This document shows positions 7,608 to 15,296 of a DNA stretch of 27,314 nt, one piece after another. The notes below the pieces were generated by a model. The model did no database searches and was not told where the DNA came from. It worked only from the letters and a program-made list of their open reading frames with translations. The position numbers and the translations under genes are program-made. The stretch covers positions 1 through 27,314 of the forward strand of contig JABMRG010000122.1 of NCBI GenBank assembly GCA_013202935.1, given 5' to 3'. The stretch's first letter is position 1, and every line of letters begins with the position of its first letter. The stretch is from Candidatus Omnitrophota bacterium (GTDB lineage: Bacteria; Omnitrophota; Gorgyraeia; JABMRG01).

Positions 7608-8405
7608 CTACATTTGGCTGAAAAAGAATATTCCTGTTAAGATACAGTCAGCAAGTATAACCATAATAAAACTTGTCACAACACTTACCGTAGTAGCACG
7701 CCCAACACCTTCTGCGCCTCCGGAGGTATTGAGGCCCATATAACATCCTATGAGTGCGATTATCATTCCAAAAAATACACTTTTTATAAGGCCTGTGTAT
7801 ATATCTTTTAATGTAAGAAAGTCTATTGTGATATCTATATACATACCTGAATTAATGCCTATATTAAAGACACCCATTACATATCCGCCGAGCATACCCA
7901 TAAGGTCGCTAAATATAGTAAGGCATGGTAACATTACTAAAAGCGCTAAAAATCTTGGCACAACAAGATACCTGACCGGGTTGAGCGCCTGGGTCTGGAG
8001 AGCCTCTATCTGCTCTGTTACCTTCATACTGCCAAGCTCCGCTGTTATAGCAGCGCCTACCCTTCCAGCAACAACCAGGGCTGTTAAGACAGGGCCAAGT
8101 TCCCTGGCCATAGATACAGCTACAAGGCTTGCGACATACATCTCCGCACCTAGCTGCGCTAATTGATAAGCACTCTGCATGGCAAGGACTATACCTGTGA
8201 AGAAGGATACAAAAAAGACTATCAATAGGCTATTTGCGCCGGTAAAGACCATCTGGGCAAATATATTCTTACGCGATGCTGCCTTTCCTATAAAAGGCCC
8301 TATGAACATCCAGTAAAGGGTCTGCCCAAAAAGGATAAATATGCCGCCTACCTGAGAGAGGGTGCTTAATACTATGCTTCCTATTCCTGAAATCATACCC
8401 AACAT
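7608..8405 (-). CDS. mlaE: MlaE-family ABC transporter permease
   Basis: 265 residues, almost wholly hydrophobic with five to six membrane helices, as in MlaE. Family motifs include FVSFFTGIVLAMQSAYQL, the conserved stretch SMARELGPVLTALVVAGRVGAAITAELGSMKVTEQIEAL (written here in parts: ARELGPVLTALV, GRVGAAITAELG, MKVTEQIEAL), and NTSGGAEGVGRATTVSVV near the C terminus. It forms the membrane core of the lipid transporter with the ATPase (6798-7598) and MCE protein (6142-6786). GAAGGGAAG lies seven bases upstream of the ATG. The gene follows a STAS gene with 21 intervening bases, an order close to that of mla operons in which the STAS protein MlaB belongs to the complex. Confidence 0.92.
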   Translation of the reverse strand: MLGMISGIGSIVLSTLSQVGGIFILFGQTLYWMFIGPFIGKAASRKNIFAQMVFTGANSLLIVFFVSFFTGIVLAMQSAYQLAQLGAEMYVASLVAVSMARELGPVLTALVVAGRVGAAITAELGSMKVTEQIEALQTQALNPVRYLVVPRFLALLVMLPCLTIFSDLMGMLGGYVMGVFNIGINSGMYIDITIDFLTLKDIYTGLIKSVFFGMIIALIGCYMGLNTSGGAEGVGRATTVSVVTSFIMVILADCILTGIFFFSQM

Positions 8406-8426
8406 TTTTATCTTCCCTTCTATTGA

Positions 8427-8762
8427 CTACTCGAAATTAGAAACTGCCTCTTCTTCTGTATCATATATATCAAAGAGTTTTTCCAATTTTGTTATCTCAA
8501 AGAGACTCTTTACCTTAGCAGCAAGATTGCTTAACCGTATCTTGCCTCCATAACTCCTTGCCCTTTTAAGCAACTCAACCAGAGTCGCAAGGCCTGAGCT
8601 GTCGATATAAGAGACATTGCTCAAATTTATTACCAGCTTAGCTGTCTTTTCGCCTATGGGCTTCTCAAATGTCTTTCTTACATCTGGTGATGAGTTTATA
8701 TCTATATCACCATCTACATCGAATACTGTCACATCATTGCTTTTTCTTTCGGCTATCTGCAT
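8427..8762 (-). CDS. STAS-domain protein (RsbV-like anti-anti-sigma or MlaB-like)
   Basis: 111 residues making up one STAS domain, with IDSSGL (53-58) carrying the phosphorylatable serine motif DSSG (54-57). A strong ribosome-binding site, GAAGGAGGAG, precedes the ATG. The gene sits between an RsbW-like kinase gene (15 bases upstream) and mlaE (21 bases downstream), so two roles are possible. It may be the antagonist of the kinase in a partner-switching pair. It may instead be the MlaB-type subunit that binds MlaF. The intact DSSG motif and the adjacent kinase favour a phosphorylation-controlled protein, and it could serve both roles. The STAS fold is certain; the role is not settled by the sequence. 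Confidence 0.88.
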   Translation of the reverse strand: MQIAERKSNDVTVFDVDGDIDINSSPDVRKTFEKPIGEKTAKLVINLSNVSYIDSSGLATLVELLKRARSYGGKIRLSNLAAKVKSLFEITKLEKLFDIYDTEEEAVSNFE

Positions 8763-8777
8763 AATAGCTCCTCCTTC

Positions 8778-9185
8778 TTATTTAGGCGTTTTTAATCTTT
8801 TAACCATGGTAATGCGGTTACCTTTTTTATTATATTCTACCTTATCCATAATATGTTTAACCAAAAAGACACCTCTGCCACGCGACCTTAGTATATTCTC
8901 TTCTTCTGTCGGATCAGGTACACCCTTATAATCAAAACCTTCTCCTTTATCTTCAATGGTTATAGAGATCAGATTTTCTTCACAGGAGACATCTATAGAT
9001 ACTGGCAAACTCTTATCAAACTTATTGCCGTATTTGATAGCATTGATGAGTGTCTCTTCCAGGCTTAACCTTATATCAAAGATATCAGATTCATCTGCCT
9101 TTTTAGTCTTAAGCAGGCCTATTATCTCACTTACGACACCCTTTATGTTCTTCAGCTTACTCTCTATTACTATATTCTTATGCAT
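8778..9185 (-). CDS. RsbW/SpoIIAB-type serine kinase, anti-sigma factor
   Basis: 135 residues, one GHKL ATPase domain. The N-box is LEETLINAIKYGN (42-54), the G1 box EDKGEGFD (78-85) and the G2 region SRGRGVFLVKH (101-111). These bind Mg-ATP. In the family the protein phosphorylates the serine of a STAS antagonist and, in the alternative complex, sequesters a sigma factor or another client. The STAS gene 15 bases downstream is the obvious substrate. A SpoIIE-type phosphatase further down the same strand (2355-4301) would reverse the reaction. No sigma factor gene is present, so the client is unknown. The ATG at 9185 has only a weak AAGAAG upstream. Confidence 0.9.
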   Translation of the reverse strand: MHKNIVIESKLKNIKGVVSEIIGLLKTKKADESDIFDIRLSLEETLINAIKYGNKFDKSLPVSIDVSCEENLISITIEDKGEGFDYKGVPDPTEEENILRSRGRGVFLVKHIMDKVEYNKKGNRITMVKRLKTPK

Positions 9186-9202
9186 ATAATGAACTTCTTC
9201 TT

Positions 9203-10171
9203 TTAATTTTGGTGGGCCTCTCCCACCACGCCCATATTACGAAACTTCTGATAACGGGCCTTTAGTATCTCATCCTTTGGTAGCCTTGAAAGTGCTTTAA
9301 GATTTGTAAGCAGTGAGCTTTTTAGATTTTTAGCTGCTGCTTCAGGATCACGGTGTGCCCCACCAAGGGGTTCTGCGATTATCTCATCTATAATACCCAG
9401 GTTAAGTAGGTCTTGGGCTGTAAGCTTAAGAGCGGCTGCTGCCTCATCAGCCTTTGCCCTGTCTCTCCAAAGAATAGCAGCACATCCCTCTGGTGAGATA
9501 ACCGAGTAATATGAATTCTGCATTGCGCATATTCTATCCCCAACGCCTATTCCCAAAGCACCTCCGCTGCCACCTTCACCGATAACAACTATTACGATAG
9601 GCACCCCTATAGATGCCATCTCACGCAAATTATAAGCTATAGCCTCAGCCTGCCCTCTCTCTTCTGCACCGATACCAGGGTAGGCGCCAGGGGTATCTAT
9701 AAAATTTACTATCGGCACATTGAATTTTTCCGCTAATTTCATCAACCTTATCGCCTTGCGGTATCCTTCAGGATTTGCGCTGCCAAAATTACGCATAAGG
9801 TTTTCATTGGTATCCCTTCCCTTCTGGTGCCCGGTAACCAGTATCTTCACATCGTCTATGTGGGCAAAACCAGATACCATAGCCTTGTCATCAGAGAATT
9901 TACGATCACCATGCAATTCAATAAAATCGCTCATTATTATATTGATATAATCGAGGGTATATGGCCTCTGTGGATGGCGGGCTATCTGGACTCTTTGCCA
10001 TGGGGTAAGATTCTCAAAGATCTCATGCTTGAGTTTGTCAAGCTTCTTGTGAAGCCTGCTTATCTCTGAGTGCAGGTCTATATTCTCAGAACTCGTAAAC
10101 TTCTTAAGTTCTTCTATCTTACGTTCTAATTCAAGGATTGGTTTTTCAAATTCTAAACCGCTGCCATTCAT
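9203..10171 (-). CDS. accA: Acetyl-CoA carboxylase carboxyltransferase subunit alpha
   Basis: 322 residues against 319 for E. coli AccA. The N terminus is a helical region ([10 protein letters not shown] through [10 protein letters not shown]). Then come the hallmark [13 protein letters not shown], the crotonase-like core with [20 protein letters not shown], the oxyanion-hole region [17 protein letters not shown] and [15 protein letters not shown]. With AccD (not in this window) it transfers carboxyl from biotin carboxyl carrier to acetyl-CoA, giving malonyl-CoA for fatty acid synthesis in the cytoplasm. The gene starts two bases after the L,D-transpeptidase gene stop, so it is co-transcribed with envelope genes. 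A biotin-uptake gene, bioY, is also in the window (22988-23572). Confidence 0.95.
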   Translation of the reverse strand: MNGSGLEFEKPILELERKIEELKKFTSSENIDLHSEISRLHKKLDKLKHEIFENLTPWQRVQIARHPQRPYTLDYINIIMSDFIELHGDRKFSDDKAMVSGFAHIDDVKILVTGHQKGRDTNENLMRNFGSANPEGYRKAIRLMKLAEKFNVPIVNFIDTPGAYPGIGAEERGQAEAIAYNLREMASIGVPIVIVVIGEGGSGGALGIGVGDRICAMQNSYYSVISPEGCAAILWRDRAKADEAAAALKLTAQDLLNLGIIDEIIAEPLGGAHRDPEAAAKNLKSSLLTNLKALSRLPKDEILKARYQKFRNMGVVGEAHQN

Positions 10172-10173
10172 AA

Positions 10174-11157
10174 TCAGTCTATTATGGTCACTTCTGTTTT
10201 GGTTGGCACAATTGAAAAAAGCTCTTCAACCTCTGTATTATACATACGAACACAGCCTTCTGTACGCTGATACCCTATGCTTTCAGGTTCAATTGTACCA
10301 TGTATACCATAGCCTGGATTTGGTGTGGTAAGCCCCAGCCAGCGTGTTCCAAGCACGTTTTCAGGGCTATCTGCGGGAACTATCGCGCCCTGGTTATACC
10401 ATACCGGGTCTATCAACTTATCTTTGATAGTAAATGCACCAACAGGCGTCGAGTTGTTTTTTCCTGTTGAGACAGTATATATCTTGATTACTTCATCGTT
10501 CTGAAGGAGTGTAAGCGTCGATTGGGACTTGTCTACCACAATAGCAAAAGGAATCTTCTGAACTTTTAGCTTCATGCCAGGCATTATGAGGTCTGAGGCT
10601 AAAGCGTTTGCTTTCTTAATAAGGTTTACTGTGGTCGAGTATTTCTTTGCTATCTTTATCAGCGAGTCACCTGGAACTACCTCATATGTTTCACTTGTTT
10701 TCGTTGGAATTGGAGAAAATAGAATCTTCATGTTTAAACTGGTAAGCTCTTTCTGTATGCCGGCATAATCACAATACTCCGAATAGTCATTCAATATAGC
10801 CAAATAGATACCTTTTGCCTTTAAAAGATTAGCATCATCTTTATATATATCAGCAAGTAAAAGGAGCGACCTATACGCCTGTTCTGAGCCTTGATTGAGA
10901 GATGCTATATTTTCAAGTTTTCTAACCGCTTCACCTCTCTCGCCTTCTTCAAGCAGCTTCTTAGCCTCCTTGACAACACTAAATTCTTTAACAGCTGCAG
11001 CAGTAGTAACAACTGGCACTTTCTTTTGGATTGGTTCTGTTTTTTCAATTTTAGGTGCGGGCTTTTTAGGCAAGCGTGCAACTACTAATGTAACTCCAGC
11101 CACAGCAATCAGAATAATAGCTGCCATCACAATGATCTTTATCTGGTTTCTATCCAC
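10174..11157 (-). CDS. Membrane-anchored LysM and L,D-transpeptidase (YkuD) protein
   Basis: 327 residues from a GTG start at 11157; AAGGAG lies about 12 bases upstream and no better start is seen. A membrane anchor (about 6-27) is followed by a Lys/Pro linker, a helical repeat-like region (about 60-145), a LysM domain (about 157-200, [17 protein letters not shown]) that should bind peptidoglycan, and a YkuD catalytic domain (about 203-327). The active-site region holds HG at 286-287 and the nucleophile C302 in TEGCVRM, with R304. Glu stands where SHGC-type motifs have His, a variation allowed within [S/T]xGCxR. It would form 3-3 cross-links or attach proteins to peptidoglycan in the periplasm. 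It is grouped with accA and a PAP2-like membrane protein. Confidence 0.9.
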   Translation of the reverse strand: MDRNQIKIIVMAAIILIAVAGVTLVVARLPKKPAPKIEKTEPIQKKVPVVTTAAAVKEFSVVKEAKKLLEEGERGEAVRKLENIASLNQGSEQAYRSLLLLADIYKDDANLLKAKGIYLAILNDYSEYCDYAGIQKELTSLNMKILFSPIPTKTSETYEVVPGDSLIKIAKKYSTTVNLIKKANALASDLIMPGMKLKVQKIPFAIVVDKSQSTLTLLQNDEVIKIYTVSTGKNNSTPVGAFTIKDKLIDPVWYNQGAIVPADSPENVLGTRWLGLTTPNPGYGIHGTIEPESIGYQRTEGCVRMYNTEVEELFSIVPTKTEVTIID

Positions 11158-11183
11158 TCTTTACGTTCTCTCCTTCCTATATA

Positions 11184-11636
11184 TCATAGATATATGTAGA
11201 ATAAGTAACCTAATATACCACCAAAAACAGCTCCTGTAAGGACCTGCACAGGGGTATGGCCTATCAGTTCTATAAGCCTATCTTCTTTTATGGGCTTTTT
11301 GAAATATATATCTTCAAACATCTTATTAAGAACTTCCGCCTGTTTGCCTGTGGCTCTTCTTGCGCTCTGCGCATCAAACATTGTGACTATGGCAAATACA
11401 AGCCCGATCGCAAACATTGAAGAGTCAAAACCAAATTCCAGGCCTAAGGTAGTTGCGAATGCTGCAGCACCAGCGCAATGGGAGCTTGGCATTCCACCTG
11501 TGCCTATAAGCCACTTAAAATTAAACTTCTTCTCTCTGATGAGGCCTATGAGCACCTTGGTAATCTGTGCAATAAGCCAGACTAGGACAGTGGTTATAAA
11601 TACCTTATTCTTTCCTAATTGTAAGAAGAAATTCAT
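11184..11636 (-). CDS. Divergent PAP2-family (DUF212) membrane protein
   Basis: 150 residues with four predicted membrane helices. Family landmarks are GTGGMPSSHCAGAAA (about 46-58), MFDAQSARRATGKQAEVLN (about 86-104) and GHTPVQVLTGAVFGGILGY (about 126-144). The PSSH and GHTP elements correspond to the phosphatase motifs of PAP2 enzymes, so a lipid or isoprenoid phosphate phosphatase role in the inner membrane is likely but not proven for this family. The gene sits 26 bases before the L,D-transpeptidase gene and 19 bases after the PilZ gene. No obvious Shine-Dalgarno precedes the ATG. Confidence 0.85.
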   Translation of the reverse strand: MNFFLQLGKNKVFITTVLVWLIAQITKVLIGLIREKKFNFKWLIGTGGMPSSHCAGAAAFATTLGLEFGFDSSMFAIGLVFAIVTMFDAQSARRATGKQAEVLNKMFEDIYFKKPIKEDRLIELIGHTPVQVLTGAVFGGILGYLFYIYL

Positions 11637-11655
11637 AAAAGATTAGTGAGTTTAG

Positions 11656-12006
11656 TTAAAAGGACTTACCATAAAAGTGGGTAATTATCTTATTGATATT
11701 GATAGGGTCGGCATTGATAAGCTCGATTCCCGTATCATAATAGACAATAGGCCCATCATCGCCTATAATCTCTACCCTTCTATTCCAGACAACCTTGCCA
11801 TTTAAATTAATGGTGTTATCCTCTGTACCTATAATCATACTAATAGTTAAGGCTGTCTTGGGCAGCAGCTTTTCTTTGAGTGAGAGGCATATGCCGCTAC
11901 CGCTGATATCCTTACTTACAGAATTCCTTATAACCTGTGGCCTGGTCTTTACTTCATATGTAAGCTTAATCGGTAGGGATATTCTCTCATAGATTCTTTT
12001 TTCCAT
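11656..12006 (-). CDS. PilZ-domain protein (c-di-GMP binding)
   Basis: 116 residues, a stand-alone PilZ domain. Both parts of the c-di-GMP site are intact: RIYER (R4 and R8 of RxxxR) at the N terminus and DISGSG (33-38, the DxSxxG motif). A beta-barrel pattern follows (LTISMIIGTED, INLNGKVVWNRRV, YYDTGIELI). It should act as a cytoplasmic c-di-GMP receptor. No diguanylate cyclase or motility gene is in the window, so its output is unknown. GGAGAG lies five bases before the ATG, and a good extended -10 promoter is upstream (12032-12060), so this is a likely internal start point of the long minus-strand run. Confidence 0.88.
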   Translation of the reverse strand: MEKRIYERISLPIKLTYEVKTRPQVIRNSVSKDISGSGICLSLKEKLLPKTALTISMIIGTEDNTINLNGKVVWNRRVEIIGDDGPIVYYDTGIELINADPININKIITHFYGKSF

Positions 12007-12018
12007 CTACTCTCTCCA

Positions 12019-12053
12019 AGTTTGAGGGTTAATTATAGCATAAAACTCAAACT
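12019..12053. repeat. 8-bp inverted repeat around the -10 box of the PilZ gene promoter
   Basis: AGTTTGAG (12019-12026) and CTCAAACT (12046-12053) are exact reverse complements, 19 bases apart. The TATAAT box (12032-12037) lies in the spacer, so a dimer bound here would cover the promoter. There is no T-tract that would suggest a terminator. Chance is possible at this arm length. Confidence 0.45.
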
Positions 12054-12060
12054 ACGTAAA
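12032..12060 (-). promoter_or_regulatory. Extended -10 promoter of the PilZ gene
   Basis: On the minus strand TTTACG (12055-12060) is followed after 17 bases by a perfect TATAAT (12032-12037). The TGC just upstream of the -10 box forms an extended -10 element. The gap between folE and the PilZ gene (57 bases) is larger than its neighbours. The promoter would serve the PilZ gene and probably the genes downstream. Confidence 0.6.
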
Positions 12061-12063
12061 TCA

Positions 12064-12618
12064 TTATTTTATAAGGGATAGTGCCTCTTGCCTTGTCTTT
12101 GCATTCTCCTTGAATATACCCCTTACTGCGCTTGTGGTAGTTACGGTGCCAGGTTTTTTCACCCCACGCATAGACATGCAAAGATGCTCTGCCTCTATTA
12201 CTACCAGAACGCCCAAAGGCTTTAGCTTCTCCATTATAATATCTGCTATCTGTGTTGTCAGGCGTTCCTGGACCTGCGGCCTCTTTGAGAGTATATCAAC
12301 TACCCTTACCAGCTTGCTTAAACCTGTAACCCTTCCTCCTTTTGGTATATAGGCAACATGCGCCTTACCTAAGAATGGCAGAAGATGATGTTCGCAGATT
12401 GAGTATAATGGTATACCCTTTAACAAGATTATCTCACTATGCTTCTCTCCAAGTATTACCTCCAGTTCCTTCTTAGGATCCTGTTTCAGTCCGCTAAATA
12501 TCTCTTCATACATCTCAGCAACGCGTCGTGGTGTATCCTGCAGGTCTTCTCTATCTGGGTTCTCCCCAATTGCTGCTAGAATATCCTTGACTGCTTTTTC
12601 TATTTTTTTCTTATTCAT
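12064..12618 (-). CDS. folE: GTP cyclohydrolase I (FolE1)
   Basis: 184 residues, standard for FolE1. It converts GTP to 7,8-dihydroneopterin triphosphate, the first step of folate synthesis, in the cytoplasm. Zinc ligands are visible as C75 and H78 in [10 protein letters not shown] and C147 in EHLCMSMRG. Other family blocks are [46 protein letters not shown] and [17 protein letters not shown] lies five bases before the ATG. folC lies two genes upstream, so two folate genes share this run with purH, which consumes 10-formyl-THF. Confidence 0.96.
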   Translation of the reverse strand: MNKKKIEKAVKDILAAIGENPDREDLQDTPRRVAEMYEEIFSGLKQDPKKELEVILGEKHSEIILLKGIPLYSICEHHLLPFLGKAHVAYIPKGGRVTGLSKLVRVVDILSKRPQVQERLTTQIADIIMEKLKPLGVLVVIEAEHLCMSMRGVKKPGTVTTTSAVRGIFKENAKTRQEALSLIK

Positions 12619-12636
12619 CCCCGCTCCTAGCTTTCG

Positions 12637-14019
12637 TCATTTCCCAATGCAGAATTTGCTAAAGATAGCATCTAATAGTTCTTCTGTAAATACATCACCA
12701 GTAATGATACCTAACGCCTGAAGCGCGTCTTTTATATCTACAGATATAAATTCCCATGGCTTCCCATCATTTATGCTGCCTATTGCATCTTTAATAAATT
12801 CCAAGGCCCTTCTCACTGCTTCCAGGTGCCTTGAATTGGATATGAATATATTCTCACTTTTAACTTCACCTGACCAGTAGATATCACTTATTGCATCTTC
12901 AAGCTCCTCTAGCCCTAAGTTCTCTTTTGCTGATATCCTTATTATCTTTTTATTACGCAGGTGTTCTCTTATCTCATCTACCTGTAGCGCCTCGGGAAGG
13001 TCTCTCTTGTTAATCACTACGAGGGTCTTCTTATCCTTGACTATATCTATTATATCCAGGTCTTGCTTGTTAAGCTTATCGCTAGAATCGAGTATAAGCA
13101 GTATAAGATCCGCAGTCTGCATATAATGCTTGCTTTTTTCAACACTCTCTCTTGTAGGCTCATCCTCTGCGTGTATTATGCCTGCTGTATCGACTATCCT
13201 TAAGGGTATGCCTTTTACGTTTATGATCTCCTCTATGCTATCCCTTGTCGTGCCAGGAACAGGCGTTACTATTACCCTATCCTGCCTTAAGAAGCGGTTC
13301 ATTAAGGTAGACTTTCCGACATTGGGCTTTCCGCATATAACAGTAGTTACGCCTTCTCTTAATATCAACCCCTTATCAGATGAGTCGATAAGTTCTTTTA
13401 ACGCTTCTGCTGATTTAGATAATGACACCTTTATGGAAGAGTTTTTCGATGTATCGAGTTCTTCTTCTGGAAAATTTATCTCTGCCTCTATCTCTGCTAT
13501 AAGAGACATAAGCTCAGACCTGATTGCGCTTATTTTTCTCGAGGTCTCACCCTTTAGCTGGCGCTGGGCTATTCTCAGTCCCTCTTCTGTGCGTGAGGCT
13601 ATAATATCCTGCACAGCCTCTGCCTGTGCAAGGTCTATCCTGCCACTTAAGAAAGCCCTTTTGGTAAACTCACCAGGTTCTGCCAAACGTGCCCCCAGAG
13701 ATATTGTCAGGTCTAGTATCTTGCGTAATGCGACTACACCCCCGTGGCAGTTTATCTCAACGATATCCTCTTTTGTATATGTAGAGGGCTTACGCATGAC
13801 ATTCAACAAGACCTCATCAACTATATTACCATTATCAGCAATATGGCCGTAGTGCACTGTATGGGTCTTGAATTCAGAAGATCTTTTGCCATTCTTTGAG
13901 GCAAAGATCTTATCTGCTATCTGCAGGCAGGATGGCCCGCTCATGCGTACGATACCTATGCCGTTTTCGCCGGCAGGTGTTGATATAGCTACTATTGTAT
14001 CTTCTGAGTCTACATTCAT
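12637..14019 (-). CDS. mnmE: tRNA modification GTPase MnmE
   Basis: 460 residues, full length. The N-terminal THF-binding domain (about 1-120) begins DTIVAISTPAGENGIGIVRMSG. A helical domain is split around the G domain, which shows G1 GKPNVGKST (230-238), the TTRD block (257-260), G3 DTAGI (278-282) and G4 NKRD. The C terminus ends FCIGK, with the conserved cysteine of the CxGK motif. With MnmG it installs the aminomethyl-type modification at U34 of certain tRNAs using a folate cofactor, which fits its place among folC, folE and purH. The start overlaps the folC stop by four bases (ATGA). Confidence 0.97.
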   Translation of the reverse strand: MNVDSEDTIVAISTPAGENGIGIVRMSGPSCLQIADKIFASKNGKRSSEFKTHTVHYGHIADNGNIVDEVLLNVMRKPSTYTKEDIVEINCHGGVVALRKILDLTISLGARLAEPGEFTKRAFLSGRIDLAQAEAVQDIIASRTEEGLRIAQRQLKGETSRKISAIRSELMSLIAEIEAEINFPEEELDTSKNSSIKVSLSKSAEALKELIDSSDKGLILREGVTTVICGKPNVGKSTLMNRFLRQDRVIVTPVPGTTRDSIEEIINVKGIPLRIVDTAGIIHAEDEPTRESVEKSKHYMQTADLILLILDSSDKLNKQDLDIIDIVKDKKTLVVINKRDLPEALQVDEIREHLRNKKIIRISAKENLGLEELEDAISDIYWSGEVKSENIFISNSRHLEAVRRALEFIKDAIGSINDGKPWEFISVDIKDALQALGIITGDVFTEELLDAIFSKFCIGK

Positions 14020-15296
14020 CTTAAGATATCACCTACTAAAAACAGTGAGCCTGCAATTAGTATAGTGCCTTTTTTGGCACATAGGCTTTTTGCAAAAAAT
14101 AAGGCATCTTTTGCATCATAAGCAACATAATGCTCCCTGCAATATTTACCCATCTCTTTAGCTAAAACCTTAGGTTCTGTTGCTCGTGGTGTGTTGGCCT
14201 TAGTAAAGATTACAGCTTTAGCCATAGGACAGAGCGTTTTTCCAATTCCTTCTATATCTTTATCAGAAGAGGCCCCGAGTATGAGTATGTCGAGTGGTTT
14301 TTTGCCGAAGGTTGCGGCAAAGGCATTCTTTAAGCTTTCGGCTGAGGCCTTATTCTGGCAACTATCTAATATTACATAAGGGCTTTTTGAGATTATCTGG
14401 AACCTGCCTGCAATCTCTGTTCTCTTTAGGCCTGAGCTTATGTGCTTCTTATCAATATCAAAATCAAATTCGTCTTTTAGAATTTCGGCTGCTGTCAGTG
14501 CTAAAAGCGCATTATCTACTTGATGTTTACCTACAAGTTTCAGGCTTAGCCCCTTGTAAGATGAGTAAGGTGTATATGCATCAAAAATTGAGCCTGATAG
14601 TCGTACCTTTATATTTTTGCAGTTTATATCTTTGCCTACAACTAAAAGTTTAGACTCCTTCTTTGCTGCGGTATCCTTTATTACCTTAAGCGCTTCCTTG
14701 GTTTGAAGGCCACTTATTACATAGGAGTTTTTCTTGATAATGCCGCATTTTTCTTTTGTTATTTTTTCTATAGTATTGCCTAAAAGGCCTGTATGGTCAT
14801 AGCTTATAGGTGTTATTAAAGATAGAAGCGGTTGGGTAACATTGGTAGCATCAAGCCTGCCCCCCAGGCCTACTTCCAGAACAGCTATATCTACACCTTT
14901 TCTGGCAAAATATAATAGACATAGAGCTGTCAGTACCTCAAAATATGTTAGACGGCTAAGCCTATACTTTTTTATAACGGGCTTGATAAAAGATAAGGTT
15001 TTGCAAAATTCTTTCTCTGAAATGAGAGCACCGCTTACCTGTATCCTTTCCCTTAGTGAAACAAGGTGGGGTGAGGTAAACAAACCTACCTTTAAACCTG
15101 CCTGCTTGAGGATAGAAGCCAATAAATTTGCTGTTGAACCTTTGCCTTTGGTGCCTGATATTATTATAGACGGGTATTTGGTTTGGGGACTATCAAGGAG
15201 CAGCAGAAGTTTCTTAATCCTATCTAGATTATAAGCTTTCCTGTAATTATAACAAGAGAGTCTTTCGTAGTTGGTAAAGGTGTTAAGGTAATCCAT
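14016..15296 (-). CDS. folC: Folylpolyglutamate synthase / dihydrofolate synthase
   Basis: 426 residues from the ATG at 15296. A TTG one codon further upstream (15299) would also be in frame, but the ATG forms a neat one-base overlap with the purH stop (TGATG) and is preferred. Mur-ligase-type ATPase motifs are clear: P-loop SGTKGKGSTANLLASIL (about 46-62) and GGRLDATN (about 144-151), plus ISYDHTGLLGNT. The C-terminal domain carries LDSCQNKASAESL and LILGASSDKDIEGI. It adds glutamate to dihydropteroate and/or folates in the cytoplasm. Which of the two activities dominates cannot be told from the sequence. Confidence 0.94.
   Translation of the reverse strand: MDYLNTFTNYERLSCYNYRKAYNLDRIKKLLLLLDSPQTKYPSIIISGTKGKGSTANLLASILKQAGLKVGLFTSPHLVSLRERIQVSGALISEKEFCKTLSFIKPVIKKYRLSRLTYFEVLTALCLLYFARKGVDIAVLEVGLGGRLDATNVTQPLLSLITPISYDHTGLLGNTIEKITKEKCGIIKKNSYVISGLQTKEALKVIKDTAAKKESKLLVVGKDINCKNIKVRLSGSIFDAYTPYSSYKGLSLKLVGKHQVDNALLALTAAEILKDEFDFDIDKKHISSGLKRTEIAGRFQIISKSPYVILDSCQNKASAESLKNAFAATFGKKPLDILILGASSDKDIEGIGKTLCPMAKAVIFTKANTPRATEPKVLAKEMGKYCREHYVAYDAKDALFFAKSLCAKKGTILIAGSLFLVGDILR

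Noticed and set aside
7750..8166. 138-residue plus-strand ORF opposite mlaE
   Set aside because: The hydrophobic pattern is a by-product of the membrane-protein gene on the other strand.
13130..13852. 240-residue plus-strand ORF opposite mnmE
   Set aside because: Lies wholly antisense to an intact mnmE, has a Ser/Ile-rich composition without motifs, and lacks a ribosome-binding site.
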